In this document: positions 25,485 through 34,565 of the stretch, in pieces | How the letters are laid out: every line of letters begins with the position of its first letter | Numbering within the stretch: position 1 is the first letter of the stretch | Assembly (NCBI GenBank): GCA_963783095.1 | Contig: CAWAMR010000004.1 | Span: 62,001-126,000 of the forward strand | Direction: 5' to 3' | DNA length: 64,000 nt | Source of the DNA: CAWAMR01 sp963783095 | Lineage (GTDB): Bacteria; Planctomycetota; Planctomycetia; Gemmatales; Gemmataceae | Made by a program: the position numbers and the translations under genes | The notes under the pieces: model-generated | The model's database searches: none | Seen by the model: only the letters and a program-made list of their open reading frames with translations | What the model was told of the DNA's origin: nothing

Positions 25485-25646
25485 GGAGGTCAAAGCGGGG
25501 TAGACCGTGCTGCCTTGGACGTAGCGCTCGAACTTGGCATTTCCTGTGGAGGTTGGTGTCCGCGTGGTCGGAGGGCCGAGAGAGGATCAACGCGAACCTG
25601 GGTGTCTCAAAGTCGCGGGGACCACGGGCGAGCAAGCACCCGCTGA
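25485..25646 (+). pseudogene. Fragment of a circularly permuted YpsA/SLOG-type protein
   Basis: In the 386-bp gap 25414-25799, one frame reads GGQSGVDRAALDVALELGIS then CGGWCPRGRRAERG before losing similarity and stopping at 25644. This is the N-terminal nucleotide-binding signature of the cpYpsA SLOG family (sometimes called putative molybdenum carrier). A stop at 25482 directly precedes the glycine motif, so no start is left. The rest of the gap holds nothing I recognise. Confidence 0.55.
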
Positions 25647-25799
25647 TTCATGAGCGAGCCACAGCATTTCTTCGGGCGATGGTTTCAACGCCCTTCGCAG
25701 TGTAAAATGACCTACCAGCGGCTAGACCGGCCAGTCGAAGAGAGGTAGTCTCGCCTCCTGCCGCTGTTCCCTTTTGAGACGCCAGCGGAGACACTGGCA

Positions 25800-26339
25800 A
25801 TGGACATTACTCCACGCGACTTGACTGCCCTCACTCCGGCGCAGCTTGAAAACCTTGGCACCATCTTTATTGACGAACTTGTTAGACGGAAACTAAAGAT
25901 CAACATCCTTAATCGGTTCTCGAATCAAGTTTTATGGGACTTGGCTTTCTCGATACTCGATGTTTTCAAACAGCGGCATGAAGCCGGAAGCGACGAGGTC
26001 AAGAGAGAGTTCGAGCAAATCCACCTGCAAATCGTGCGGACTTTGTTCCCAGAGATCCTTAAAGCCGCAACGATTCCGTTTAAGTTCATGCCCATTCTTG
26101 AAAAGATGAAGCCGTTCGTCAAACTTGTTCGGAAGGGAGTAAGGCCGAAAGCCAGACGGAACGAGATTATCCGGGATTGTCTTGAGACGAACGGATTAAC
26201 CGATTCGCAGGTCTATCCGTTCTTACAGGAACACCATCCAGAGTTACTCAAAAAAGGCACCTCGAAACAATTGACCGACGAAGATTCCGTGTGGCGGGAC
26301 TACCGCCGCTGGAGGGCAAAACAAACGCCGAAGGCATAG
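25800..26339 (+). CDS. Hypothetical helical protein
   Basis: 179 residues, mostly helical: TPAQLENLGTIFIDELVRRK, NQVLWDLAFSILDVFKQRHE, TLFPEILKAATIPFKFMPIL, and a basic middle (KLVRKGVRPKARRNEIIRDC). The C-terminal third, NGLTDSQVYPFLQEHHPELL then DSVWRDYRRWRAKQTPKA, is Trp/Arg rich and could bind nucleic acid. Not a family I recognise. It ends just before the repeats at 26347 and may be the first gene of the tRNA-Leu element or a host gene at its edge. Confidence 0.55.
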   Translation: MDITPRDLTALTPAQLENLGTIFIDELVRRKLKINILNRFSNQVLWDLAFSILDVFKQRHEAGSDEVKREFEQIHLQIVRTLFPEILKAATIPFKFMPILEKMKPFVKLVRKGVRPKARRNEIIRDCLETNGLTDSQVYPFLQEHHPELLKKGTSKQLTDEDSVWRDYRRWRAKQTPKA

Positions 26340-26346
26340 CGTATGT

Positions 26347-26418
26347 GGACAAATGCATTTGTCCGCTGCGGGCAAATGCATTTGTCCGCAACGAGTCCGG
26401 ATTTTTGCAAATGTCCGC
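26347..26418. repeat. Iteron-like palindromic repeats
   Basis: GGACAAATGCATTTGTCC at 26347-26364 is a perfect 18-bp palindrome; GGGCAAATGCATTTGTCC at 26370-26387 repeats it with one change, 23 bp downstream; a half copy (GCAAATGTCCGC) lies at 26407-26418. Both full copies are followed by GC. The position upstream of the element's regulator and primase-helicase suggests an origin or operator. Confidence 0.75.
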
Positions 26419-26428
26419 GCTATTTTCA

Positions 26429-26456
26429 GGCCGGTTCGCGTGATAGCGAACCGGCC
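26429..26456. terminator. GC-rich hairpin
   Basis: GGCCGGTTCGC, loop of 6, GCGAACCGGCC: perfect 11-bp stem. There is no T run on either strand, so a rho-independent terminator is uncertain; it could be part of an origin with the repeats beside it. Confidence 0.45.
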
Positions 26457-26509
26457 TCTCGCGTTGAATAGGGGTAGCAACTTCAATCAGTAATGCGAGG
26501 CGACCCCCA

Positions 26510-26848
26510 ATGCAAGAGTTAAACCATTTTCTCGAATCCGCAGTGCCGTCTTCTCCTTTCCCGGAACGGTTGGATGCAATCATTTCTGAGTTGCGGGCGA
26601 TCCGTGCGAGTATGGAGGCAACCAAGTCGGAAGGGCTTGCAGCTTACGATTCAGCACTGTTGGTCGGTATCAGCGAGAGATTGTGGTGGCAAAAAAACGC
26701 CGCCGAGGAAATCCCCGCAGCGATTCGCATCAGTGAACATCGATGTGTCTGGTTACGTTCGGAATTGCTTGCTTGGCTGAAAGCCGGTGCGCCGAAACGC
26801 GATGACTGGGAGAGAATCAAAGAGCAAGAACGGAGGGCACGCCGATGA
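26510..26848 (+). CDS. AlpA/excisionase-like DNA-binding protein
   Basis: 112 residues. After a helical N-terminus (LDAIISELRAIRASMEATKS) comes SALLVGISERLWWQKNAAEE-like text (seen as DSALLVGISERLWWQKN), then IPAAIRISEHRCVWLRSELL and AWLKAGAPKRDDWERIK. The pattern helix-turn-helix, Pro, Arg-Ile-x-x-x-x-x-x-Trp-Leu-Arg-x-Glu-Leu-x-x-Trp is that of AlpA/MerR-like excisionases. It overlaps the primase-helicase start by 4 bp (ATGA). Confidence 0.65.
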   Translation: MQELNHFLESAVPSSPFPERLDAIISELRAIRASMEATKSEGLAAYDSALLVGISERLWWQKNAAEEIPAAIRISEHRCVWLRSELLAWLKAGAPKRDDWERIKEQERRARR

Positions 26849-29800
26849 GCGACTGGAATCGCGTGGCCGCCGGAAGCCCGTGTCCAATCTGTGGTAATAC
26901 AGACTGGTGCTCAATATCTTCTGATGGAGCAGTAGCCAAGTGCATGCGCAAATCCGAGGGATCATTCAGGCAAAAAGAGGATTCATCTGGCAATGCTTAC
27001 TATCTGCATCGTCTGCGTCCAAATGAACCCCTGACCTTCGTGCCTCAGCGGACACCAAAGGACGATGTGGCGCGAGGCGATCCCGACGTTCTGCACGCGG
27101 TTTATTCTGCACTGTTGGAAAAGTGTCCATTCAGCGTGACGGTAGCGGTAATTCTTGAAAAACGTGGCCTGACCCAGGAACAGATCAAGCAGCGTGAGTA
27201 TAAAGCGATACCTGCTTTCAGAGAGCGTCCCCAAATCGCTGAAAATCTATCCCGCAAATTCTCAGGAAAATTGCAAACGGTTCCGGGGTTTATCCGGCGC
27301 GACGGGAAAAACGGACCTTACTGGACAATCACCGGACCCGACTCAGGGATTTTCATCCCCTGCCGCGATGTGCAAGGGCGGATCGTCGCGTTACTGATTC
27401 GACGAAAGGATTCGAGAAAAAGTGGCAAGTACGTCTATTTATCGAGCATGAAATTCGGCGGCCCTGGCCCAGGCGCTCCAATTCATGTGCCGTTAGGAGT
27501 GAATCTCGCCGACCTCAAAGAAGTACGTGTGACCGAGGGCGCGCTGAAGGCTGATGTTTGTGTTGCACTATCGGGTTGCCCGACAATCGGGCTGCCCGGC
27601 ATCGGCACGATCAAGCCCTTGCTCAAATTGTTACCGTCAACATCCATCGAACGAGTGGTGCTGGCTCCGGATGCGGACTTTCGGACAAATCTCAATGTCG
27701 CAAAGGCTATCCGCAACCTGTATCGAGAACTGTCAGCGATCAAGGACAAGGGGGAACGCAACTACCAAATTGCGATCGAATACTGGAATCCAGAAGACGG
27801 CAAGGGGTTAGATGACTTACTTGCAGCAGGCAAAAAGCCAGAATGCCTAGACTGTAAAACTTGGGACGATCTGCGCCCTTTGATCGGGAATGTGCTGGTT
27901 AATGAAGAACTTCATCGATCAACTCGCGAATCCAGAACCGGGTCGAGGGATTACGAGGTGTGTGGTGGAAAACTAACATACATCAAAAGAGTTGAAACCG
28001 AGACGGAAATCAACGAAATTCCGAAAACTCTCTGCAATTTCAATGCTCGGATCGTCGAGCAAATTAGCAGAGACGACGGCGCGGAAACCAGGCAAATGTT
28101 CATCCTCGAAGGAGAGCGAGAAAACGGCAGACCATTCCCCCGGATCGAAGTCCCCGCTGGGGAGTTTGCCCGTATGGATTGGGTTGTTGAGCGTTGGGGA
28201 GCCAAGGCAATCATCTCCGCTGGTCAAGGCTGGAGAGATCATACGAGGGCTGCGATCCAAGAATTGTCTGGGGAGATTCCATCCAGAACGCTTTATGAAT
28301 GCACTGGCTGGCACCGTATCGGGGAACATTGGGCATTCCTACATGGAGATGGTGCGATCGGTCCAACAGGAATGATGCGGAATGTAGAAGTTTCGTTGTC
28401 TGGTGCGGCATCAACATTTCGATTACCCCAGCCTCCAGTTGGGGAACAACTGATCCGATCGGTGTGCGCAAGTCTTGCGATTCTCGATGGATTGGCCCCG
28501 GATACCGTAACCTTCCCACTGTTGGCAACGGTGTATCGCTCTGTCCTCGGATCGGCGGATTATTCTCATTGGCTATGCGGCCCAACTGGGGTGAACAAGT
28601 CCGAACTGGCTAGCTTGATTCAACAACACTTCGGTGCTGAGATGGTGCGGACCAAGCTGCCAGGAAACTGGGCTTCAACGGATAACGCTCTCGAAGGATT
28701 GGCCTTCACTCTCAAAAACTGTGTTTTCGTCATAGACGATTTTTGCCCGGCGGGATCAAAAAACGACCATGATCGGATGCATCGTGTTGCCGATCGATTG
28801 ATTCGTGGGCAAGGAAATAATGCAGGGCGTCAACGGATGCGAGCAGACGGTTTGTTGCGACCGTCGCGTCCGCCCCGTGGGCTGATTTTGGGCACTGGAG
28901 AAGATGTGCCGAAGGGTCAATCACTGGGTGCCAGGCTATGGATCACCGAAGTTCAGAAAAAGCAGGTGAACCTCGAACGATTGACCCAATGCCAACAAGA
29001 TGCGGTTCAAGGGTACTACGCGCAGTCGATGGCCGGCTTTGTATACAGGCTCGCCCCACAATACGATGCCGTGCATAAAAGGCTGAACTCCGAAAAAATC
29101 GAGTTGCGTGACCAGTTCCTCGGCCAGTTCTCCCATGCTCGAACACCCACAATTCTTGCCGATTTGCAGATCGGCTTGCGTTACTTCTTAAAGTTCGCGG
29201 AAGAAATTGGCGCGATAGATTCCACCATGCGGGAAAGCCTTTGGAATCGCGGGCAAACCTCATTCCTACAGGTTGCTACCGAACAATCCGAACACCAGCG
29301 CACCAACGACCCGGTTCCCAGATTCCTCGACTTGCTTCGCTCCGTGGTGTCATCCGGAAAAGGGCACATCGCGACTGTAGATGGTCGAGAGCCGGGGTTC
29401 CCCGCTGACCCAGTTTTCTGGGGTTGGCAAGAACGGAATCTTGGGGGTGGAGAGAGCGCACGAAAGGAGTATCAACCGAATGGAATGAAGATCGGTTGGG
29501 TTGCAGAGACCGATATCTTTTTGGACCCTGACACAGCGTATTTGACAGTTCAGGCTTTCGCGCACAGTCAAGGCGATCCATTTCCGCTCACTCAACAAAC
29601 CCTGTATCGGCGTATGAAAGAAGCGAAATTGTTGCTCCGAACACAAAAGGATCGCACAAGCGCCAAACAAACCCTCGAAGGGTGTCGTCGCAATGTACTG
29701 GTAATCTCGCTTGAAACGCTGTTCCCTGGTGTCGTCACGGAACCGGGACAAGCGGGACAAGCGGGACAACCGCCAGACGACTCCGATGAGGCTGTCCCGG

Positions 29801-29982
29801 TTTTGCATCCCGGTTTCGAGAATGGTTCCGCAGAACCGGGACAAGAAAATGCGTCGATTATGTGGGGAAAAGGCGTCAATGGCCCAGTTGTCCCGACTGT
29901 CCCGGTCTTAGAGACAAGAGATGGAGATAAGGGAGCGGAAATAGCAACTTGCACAGCTACAGCGGATTTTGAGGAATTCTGA
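26845..29982 (+). CDS. Primase-helicase (zinc finger, Toprim-like, DUF927-type ATPase)
   Basis: 1045 residues. Order of domains: a zinc ribbon (SPCPICGNTDWCSI and a later KCMRKSEG, residues 12-37); a Toprim-like DUF3854-type part (EVRVTEGALKADVCVALSGC, RVVLAPDADFRTN, about residues 225-340); an accessory region with FARMDWVVERWGAKAIISAG; then a DUF927-type ATPase (LCGPTGVNKSELASLIQQHF as Walker A, VFVIDDFCPAGSKND as Walker B, about residues 570-700). The C-terminus is Gly/Gln/Pro rich. These features fit a self-contained replication protein of a plasmid-like element. The frame is intact over 3.1 kb. Confidence 0.8.
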   Translation: MSDWNRVAAGSPCPICGNTDWCSISSDGAVAKCMRKSEGSFRQKEDSSGNAYYLHRLRPNEPLTFVPQRTPKDDVARGDPDVLHAVYSALLEKCPFSVTVAVILEKRGLTQEQIKQREYKAIPAFRERPQIAENLSRKFSGKLQTVPGFIRRDGKNGPYWTITGPDSGIFIPCRDVQGRIVALLIRRKDSRKSGKYVYLSSMKFGGPGPGAPIHVPLGVNLADLKEVRVTEGALKADVCVALSGCPTIGLPGIGTIKPLLKLLPSTSIERVVLAPDADFRTNLNVAKAIRNLYRELSAIKDKGERNYQIAIEYWNPEDGKGLDDLLAAGKKPECLDCKTWDDLRPLIGNVLVNEELHRSTRESRTGSRDYEVCGGKLTYIKRVETETEINEIPKTLCNFNARIVEQISRDDGAETRQMFILEGERENGRPFPRIEVPAGEFARMDWVVERWGAKAIISAGQGWRDHTRAAIQELSGEIPSRTLYECTGWHRIGEHWAFLHGDGAIGPTGMMRNVEVSLSGAASTFRLPQPPVGEQLIRSVCASLAILDGLAPDTVTFPLLATVYRSVLGSADYSHWLCGPTGVNKSELASLIQQHFGAEMVRTKLPGNWASTDNALEGLAFTLKNCVFVIDDFCPAGSKNDHDRMHRVADRLIRGQGNNAGRQRMRADGLLRPSRPPRGLILGTGEDVPKGQSLGARLWITEVQKKQVNLERLTQCQQDAVQGYYAQSMAGFVYRLAPQYDAVHKRLNSEKIELRDQFLGQFSHARTPTILADLQIGLRYFLKFAEEIGAIDSTMRESLWNRGQTSFLQVATEQSEHQRTNDPVPRFLDLLRSVVSSGKGHIATVDGREPGFPADPVFWGWQERNLGGGESARKEYQPNGMKIGWVAETDIFLDPDTAYLTVQAFAHSQGDPFPLTQQTLYRRMKEAKLLLRTQKDRTSAKQTLEGCRRNVLVISLETLFPGVVTEPGQAGQAGQPPDDSDEAVPVLHPGFENGSAEPGQENASIMWGKGVNGPVVPTVPVLETRDGDKGAEIATCTATADFEEF

Positions 29983-29984
29983 GC

Positions 29985-30398
29985 ATGAAGGCACTGGTCG
30001 ATCAATTGCGCAGTCGGGGCTTGTCGGTTACGATTCATGATGGTCAGATTCGAGTCGGACCTCGTGCGTTGCTCACCCACGAAGACAGAACTGTGATCCA
30101 GCGGAACAAGGCCGAGCTACTTAGATTGCTCTCCGATCCGACTGCGGAACTGGATGAAATAATATCTGCCATTTCGCGAGAAGCATCGTGGTTGACTCCC
30201 GAACCGAAATTGCTTGGAGCAGTCCAAAATCTAGTGAACGACTGCCAGCAAATCTGGCGAGAAGGTAAGCCGGAACGCGCATTAGGATTGGCGAGGCACC
30301 TTGCAAAGAGTATTCCAAAATATTTGCGGGAAATTGCCAAACGGCGATCAGTCGATTGCGCTCAACGGATGGGCCTAATTTTCTCACAAAGGCAATAG
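29985..30398 (+). CDS. TubC-N-like small protein of the element
   Basis: 137 residues starting 2 bp after the primase-helicase stop. KALVDQLRSRGLSVTIHDGQ, IRVGPRALLTHEDRTVIQRN and KAELLRLLSD match the TubC N-terminal docking-like fold that is often attached to mobile-element proteins. The rest is helical (AVQNLVNDCQQIWREGKPER, LARHLAKSIPKYLREIAKRR). Role unknown; the coupled position suggests it assists the primase-helicase. Confidence 0.55.
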   Translation: MKALVDQLRSRGLSVTIHDGQIRVGPRALLTHEDRTVIQRNKAELLRLLSDPTAELDEIISAISREASWLTPEPKLLGAVQNLVNDCQQIWREGKPERALGLARHLAKSIPKYLREIAKRRSVDCAQRMGLIFSQRQ

Positions 30399-30528
30399 AA
30401 ATCCGAGTTACGGACATTTGCGCCGTGTGACGAATCCGGTATGATTTTATTGATTTGGATTGGGTGTTGGCGATGCGACGCGAAAAGCAAATCGCTACCC
30501 CGATCTCTTCTCAGAAGGACTCAATCTC

Positions 30529-32166
30529 ATGGCAAGAGTCGCGAAACGGAAATGGTCGAAGACAGACCCAAAGACAGGCGAACGTCGAACCGGGGAAACA
30601 AGGAAATACTACTGCTTTTACACGCTTCCTGATGGAAAGGAAGAATGCGTTGTCGGCTACACTGACAAGCGGGCGTCTGAACAACTTGCGGCACGCCTTG
30701 AGAAAGAAGCCTGCGAGGTGGCGGAGGGACTTCGGAATCCAACAGCGTCCGCTAACTACAAAAAATTACTCGTTTGTTCTCTCTGCGATTCAAAAGGTTT
30801 AACCAAAGAAGGAGCTTGCTGCGAATGTGTTGCACATTTAAGCGACTTTCGCAAGCACTTGAAAGCGAAGAATAACACAACTGGGTATATCGATCTCGTT
30901 GTGGGTCGGTTGCGAAAGCTCTTTGATGGTTGTGGATTTCATCGAACCCCTGATTTATCCGCGTCGAAAGTTGCCAATTGGTTGGCGGAACAGCGGGAAA
31001 CCAAGCTGATGGATGATCGGGAAATACAAGGAATGAGCATTCAGACCAGTAACTATTTTCTTACCCACGTGAAGTCGTTTTGCCGCTGGATGGTTAGGGA
31101 TGGTCGCATGGGCGAAAACCCTCTCGATTATCTCCAAGGTGGAAATTCAAAACTTGATCGGCGACATGACCGCCGCGAACTGAGCGCAGAGGAACTTGCA
31201 CGGATTCTCACCGCAACGCTTCTCAGCAAAAAGACCGTTGCAGGATTGGATGGGAAAGCCCGATACGTTCTTTACGCGACTGCTTGCGGGAGTGGGTTTC
31301 GCGCCTCTGAGCTTGCCAGCCTGACTCCTTGCACCCTGAACCTCGATGGTGTTCCTGCAACGGCTACTGTTCCGGCTGCCTACACGAAAAACAAGCAACC
31401 GGCAGAGCAACCGATTCCCGCTGATCTGGTATCCATCCTCCGCGAATACGTGACGGACAAACCCGCCGATGAACCCCTGTGGCCGGGAACATGGGCGAAG
31501 CGGAAACAAGGTGCGAAGATGCTTCGCACGGATCTCGAAGCCGCTCAGATTCCCTATGTGGTCGATGGTCCTGATGGCCCTCTCTTTGCGGATTTCCACT
31601 CGCTCCGTCATTCCTACATCAGCCTTCTGAACCGTGGGGGAGTGGGATTGCTGAACGCTCAAAAACTGGCAAGGCATTCAACCCCAAACCTCACTGCACG
31701 CTACACTCACACACGATTGAGCGAATTGGCGAACGATGCTGAGTTGCTTCCGAAGTTCTACCCGGTGAAGGACGATCGCTCCCAAGAGCAAGTCCTTCGA
31801 GCGACGGGTACGGATGGGAAAGCTGTTCAACTTGAAGGGGAGATAAGACCGGAAAAGTTGTACGGAAAAGTCCGCTGCATCCCGCGCTCTCAGATGCGTT
31901 CCGATGCACTTCCTTGCAGTAGTGAACGAATAGAGGAAGAAGAGGAAGATGATAGAGACGGGTTATCCGAACTACCTGAAAATACAGCAATTAGCACAGA
32001 AACGCAGTCTATTGCAATCGCTTGCAGCGAGATACCGGAGGTGGGACTTGAACCCACACATTCTTGCGAATACCGGATTTTGAATCCGGCGCGTCTGCCA
32101 TTCCGCCACTCCGGCGTGCGTGGATTCTTAACTTATCTCATCCCGCAAGTCGCGACAAGATCCTGA
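30529..32166 (+). CDS. Tyrosine recombinase/integrase of the tRNA-Leu element
   Basis: 545 residues from ATG 30529 (AAGGA 9 bp upstream; frame open to 30460). An N-terminal zinc-ribbon-like insert has Cys pairs (LVCSLCDSKGL, ACCECVAHL). The core-binding domain follows (SNYFLTHVKSFCRWMV), then the catalytic domain: Arg in CGSGFRASELASL, His-Leu-Arg-His type FHSLRHSYISLL, LARHSTPNLTARYTHT with the nucleophile Tyr. The C-terminus is an acidic linker (ERIEEEEEDDRD) followed by about 45 codons that run antisense through tRNA-Leu to a stop at 32164. Those last residues are dictated by tRNA sequence, so the original stop may have lain elsewhere before integration. Confidence 0.88.
   Translation: MARVAKRKWSKTDPKTGERRTGETRKYYCFYTLPDGKEECVVGYTDKRASEQLAARLEKEACEVAEGLRNPTASANYKKLLVCSLCDSKGLTKEGACCECVAHLSDFRKHLKAKNNTTGYIDLVVGRLRKLFDGCGFHRTPDLSASKVANWLAEQRETKLMDDREIQGMSIQTSNYFLTHVKSFCRWMVRDGRMGENPLDYLQGGNSKLDRRHDRRELSAEELARILTATLLSKKTVAGLDGKARYVLYATACGSGFRASELASLTPCTLNLDGVPATATVPAAYTKNKQPAEQPIPADLVSILREYVTDKPADEPLWPGTWAKRKQGAKMLRTDLEAAQIPYVVDGPDGPLFADFHSLRHSYISLLNRGGVGLLNAQKLARHSTPNLTARYTHTRLSELANDAELLPKFYPVKDDRSQEQVLRATGTDGKAVQLEGEIRPEKLYGKVRCIPRSQMRSDALPCSSERIEEEEEDDRDGLSELPENTAISTETQSIAIACSEIPEVGLEPTHSCEYRILNPARLPFRHSGVRGFLTYLIPQVATRS
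32033..32115 (-). tRNA. tRNA-Leu (anticodon CAA)
   Basis: 83-nt cloverleaf. Acceptor GCCGGAG pairs with CTCCGGT; D arm with GGCGGAATGGCAGACGC; anticodon stem GCCGGA/TCCGG with loop TTCAAAA (anticodon CAA, reads UUG); a variable arm as expected for a class II tRNA; T arm GTGGGTTCAAGTCCCAC. CCA is not encoded. The 3' end points left, toward the integrase gene that overlaps it antisense. Confidence 0.93.
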
Positions 32167-32363
32167 TTCGCTTGCCGGGCTATTGCTCCATTGCTCGTTT
32201 ATCGCGTATGCGGTCGTTTTTCGACAAATCGGAGCATCAATCGCCACTCTACCATCACAATCCATCCACCCTAACCCGTTTATTCGTCCAGAAGGGCGTG
32301 TGTTTTGGTTGCGGCGCTGGTATGATAAAAATATATCCGTAACTGCCCGCAAGAGGTTTCACC

Positions 32364-34179
32364 ATGTTTCGACCGTTGGTACTTTCCACAGTAGCGAGTT
32401 GGCTGGCACTTTCCACTTCGCTATTCGCTGAAACGCGAGTCTATACACGTCCTTTAGTTCCGGCACCGAAGGATCTCGAGCGCTTGAACCTTCAGATGGC
32501 CTGGCAAACCTCATTGCCGGTAGATGGTGTCGGAGACGGGGTCGTCAGCGTTCAGTTGGTCGATGACCAGGTGTTCGTTCAATTGCGCAGCGGCCCCCTC
32601 GTCGTGCTGAATGCGGTGACCGGCGAAATGATTTGGAAGTCGCCCCTGCCGAAAAAGTACGCACCGGTGTTGCCGATCGCGGTCAATCCCACCCGAGTGT
32701 TCGTTGCCAATGGGCCATACCTCTACATCATTGACCGAAAAACCGGCAGAACAACCTACAAAGTCGACCTCCCTTCGATGGCTGCTGTGCCTCCGGTTGC
32801 CGATTATACCGGAGCTTACCTCTGTCTGACGAATAATCGACTTGTCGCGTTCGGTTACCAGGGCGAAGACATCATTCGTGGCCTTCGACAGCCCAAATAC
32901 TTTGAGAAACCCGAGCCGCCGAGCGGCGCAAATACTGTCCCGGATCCGCTCGATGAGCTTTCAACCCATAAGAATCCGTCACCATCGGTCGGACTATTGC
33001 ATACTCTGCGACCACCATTCAGAACTGTTACGAAAGATGAAACACCGTCCTTTAACATGCTTGCGTCGCTGAGACCGCCTTATCGAGCCGATGTTGCCAA
33101 CCGAACGCCGTCGATCGGAATGGGCCAACAGTCGATGGCACGTACTGAGGAACTGGCCGCGGTAAACTCGGCCGATCGTCCCAAGATGCACTGGGAAATG
33201 GCCACACATCGGCATATCGATTATCCGCCTTTGATTTTCAGGGAGCGACTCATCGTACCGGGGGACAATCGAACACTTTTCGCTTGCCGAAAGGTCGTCG
33301 AAACGGGCAATACAATCACCCAGGAATTTTCGTCAGATTCCTTCATTTCTGCACCACTGGGCCAATACGGAGACGAGTTTTACGTTCCTCTGAGCGATTC
33401 AAACATCTTTGCATTCAATATTGAAGGCTTCCGCTACCGCGACCTGCCGGTTCATCCCTTGCGAAAATTCATGGTCGGCGTCTCGATCAACCACAAACCG
33501 TTCGTGACGGATGACTCGATTTACCTGGTCTCCAGCACGGGCGGCATGACCCGCATCAATCGAAGAACCTTTGAGAAAGCCTGGAGAAACCCGGAAGTAG
33601 AAAGCATCCTTACCGTGAATTCCAAATTCGTTTACGCTCTGGATCGTCGCGGGCATTTGCTGATTCTCGATAAAGCGCGGCTTGAAACTGTCCGGATATG
33701 AGATTCACGGGTTCAAGGCGATCGTCAACGAGCACGACGATCGTTTGTACCTGACAGCCAGCAGTGGTTTGTTGCTGTGCCTCCACGATCGTGGTGTCGC
33801 AAGGCCGGAACTTCTGAAAAAGAAAGAGCCGAAGCCGATCATCGAGGAAAAACCGGAGATGGTAGTACCGCCGATGAAAGAAGAAGTGAAAGTAGAACCG
33901 CCGCCCAAGAAGGAAGAGATGAAGAAGGAAATGCCAAAGAAGGAAGAGATGAAGAAAGAAATGCCAAAGAAGGAAGAGATGAAGAAGGATGAACCAAAGA
34001 AAGACGAGCCAAAGAAAGAAAAGAAGGACGAGCCAAAGAAAGACGATGCCAAGAAAGACGAGCCAAAGAAAGACGATGCCAAGAAGGACGCCAAGAAAGA
34101 CGAGCCAAAGAAAGACGATGCCAAGAAAGACGATGCCAAGAAAGACGAGCCAAAGAAAGACGAACCAAAGAAAGAATAA
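32364..34179 (+). CDS. Secreted PQQ-type beta-propeller protein with Lys-rich tail, one frameshift
   Basis: The frame 32364-33701 encodes a signal peptide (FRPLVLSTVASWLALSTSLF) and propeller blades such as GDGVVSVQLVDDQVFVQLRS, VLNAVTGEMIWKSPL, RVFVANGPYLYIIDRKTGRT and FVYALDRRGHLLILDKARL. It stops at 33699. The next frame continues without a gap: KLSGYEIHGFKAIVNEHDDR, LYLTASSGLLLCLHDR, then a Lys/Glu/Asp/Pro-repeat tail to 34179. One extra G near 33675 explains the break. The propeller resembles BamB/PQQ repeats and is probably periplasmic or envelope-bound; the charged tail is a planctomycete-like feature. The full protein would be about 604 residues. Confidence 0.75.
33898..34176 (+). repeat. 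Low-complexity repeats coding a Lys/Glu/Asp/Pro tail
   Basis: Two kinds of unit alternate: an earlier one coding KKEEMKKEMP (three copies from about 33908) and a later one coding KKDEP or KKDDA (about a dozen copies). DNA repeats are near exact (AAGAAAGACGAGCC, AAGAAAGACGATGCC), so length variation by slippage is likely. Confidence 0.85.
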
Positions 34180-34200
34180 ACCGTCCGGGCGGGACGGTTT
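34178..34200. terminator. Hairpin at the end of the PQQ gene
   Basis: AAACCGTCC, loop GGGCG, GGACGGTTT: perfect 9-bp stem overlapping the TAA stop. It sits between two convergent genes and could end transcripts from both sides; the T-rich part is short. Confidence 0.55.
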
Positions 34201-34233
34201 ACGGATGTCCAACGCTGGGAAAGAGATTTTACC

Positions 34234-34470
34234 CTAGCCCGGTGGCGGCGCAGGAATAACGCGCGGTTCGGGCAAAACCTCTCCGCCAACCGACTCAACG
34301 GGGGTGAGTTCTTTGACTTTTGGCGCAAGTCGCGGCATCGGCAGATCGTCGGTGGCTTCCTCGTGGGATTTGGAGCGATTAGCAGGCGCAAGAACCGGTT
34401 GTTTCTCACCACAGCTCACGGTTAGAAGCACCAGGAACACGGCAACGACGCGAAGGCAACTGCCTATCAT
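34234..34470 (-). CDS. Small lipoprotein
   Basis: 78 residues from ATG 34470 (GGGGAG 7 bp upstream). IGSCLRVVAVFLVLLTVSCG ends in a lipobox Leu-Thr-Val-Ser-Cys, followed by a Pro-rich unstructured chain (LPMPRLAPKVKELTPVESVG ... RVIPAPPPG). It is likely lipid-anchored and disordered. No function is apparent. Confidence 0.65.
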   Translation of the reverse strand: MIGSCLRVVAVFLVLLTVSCGEKQPVLAPANRSKSHEEATDDLPMPRLAPKVKELTPVESVGGEVLPEPRVIPAPPPG

Positions 34471-34565
34471 GATGAATCTCCCCGGAGATGAAGGCACATC
34501 AAAAACTGATTTTTGAGCTTATCGTATAGGCAGATGATCCACAGAAAGACCAATTCGCCGCGGGT

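Larger units (their letters stand above)
26347..32115 (+). mobile_element. Integrative element in tRNA-Leu(CAA), left end not defined
   Basis: Genes in one direction: AlpA-like regulator, primase-helicase, TubC-N-like small protein and tyrosine recombinase, all in tight succession, ending at tRNA-Leu. This is the gene order of small plasmid-like integrative elements. I searched by eye for a second copy of the tRNA 3' end to the left and found none, so the left boundary given (the iteron-like repeats) is only a minimum. Confidence 0.6.

Noticed and set aside
24400..26346. Left attachment copy for the tRNA-Leu element
   Set aside because: Looked for the T-arm and anticodon text of tRNA-Leu; only a 9-bp chance match (CCGGATTTT near 26397) was seen.
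33670..33690. Programmed frameshift in the PQQ gene
   Set aside because: There is no slippery heptamer or stimulator; a single extra G explains the break.
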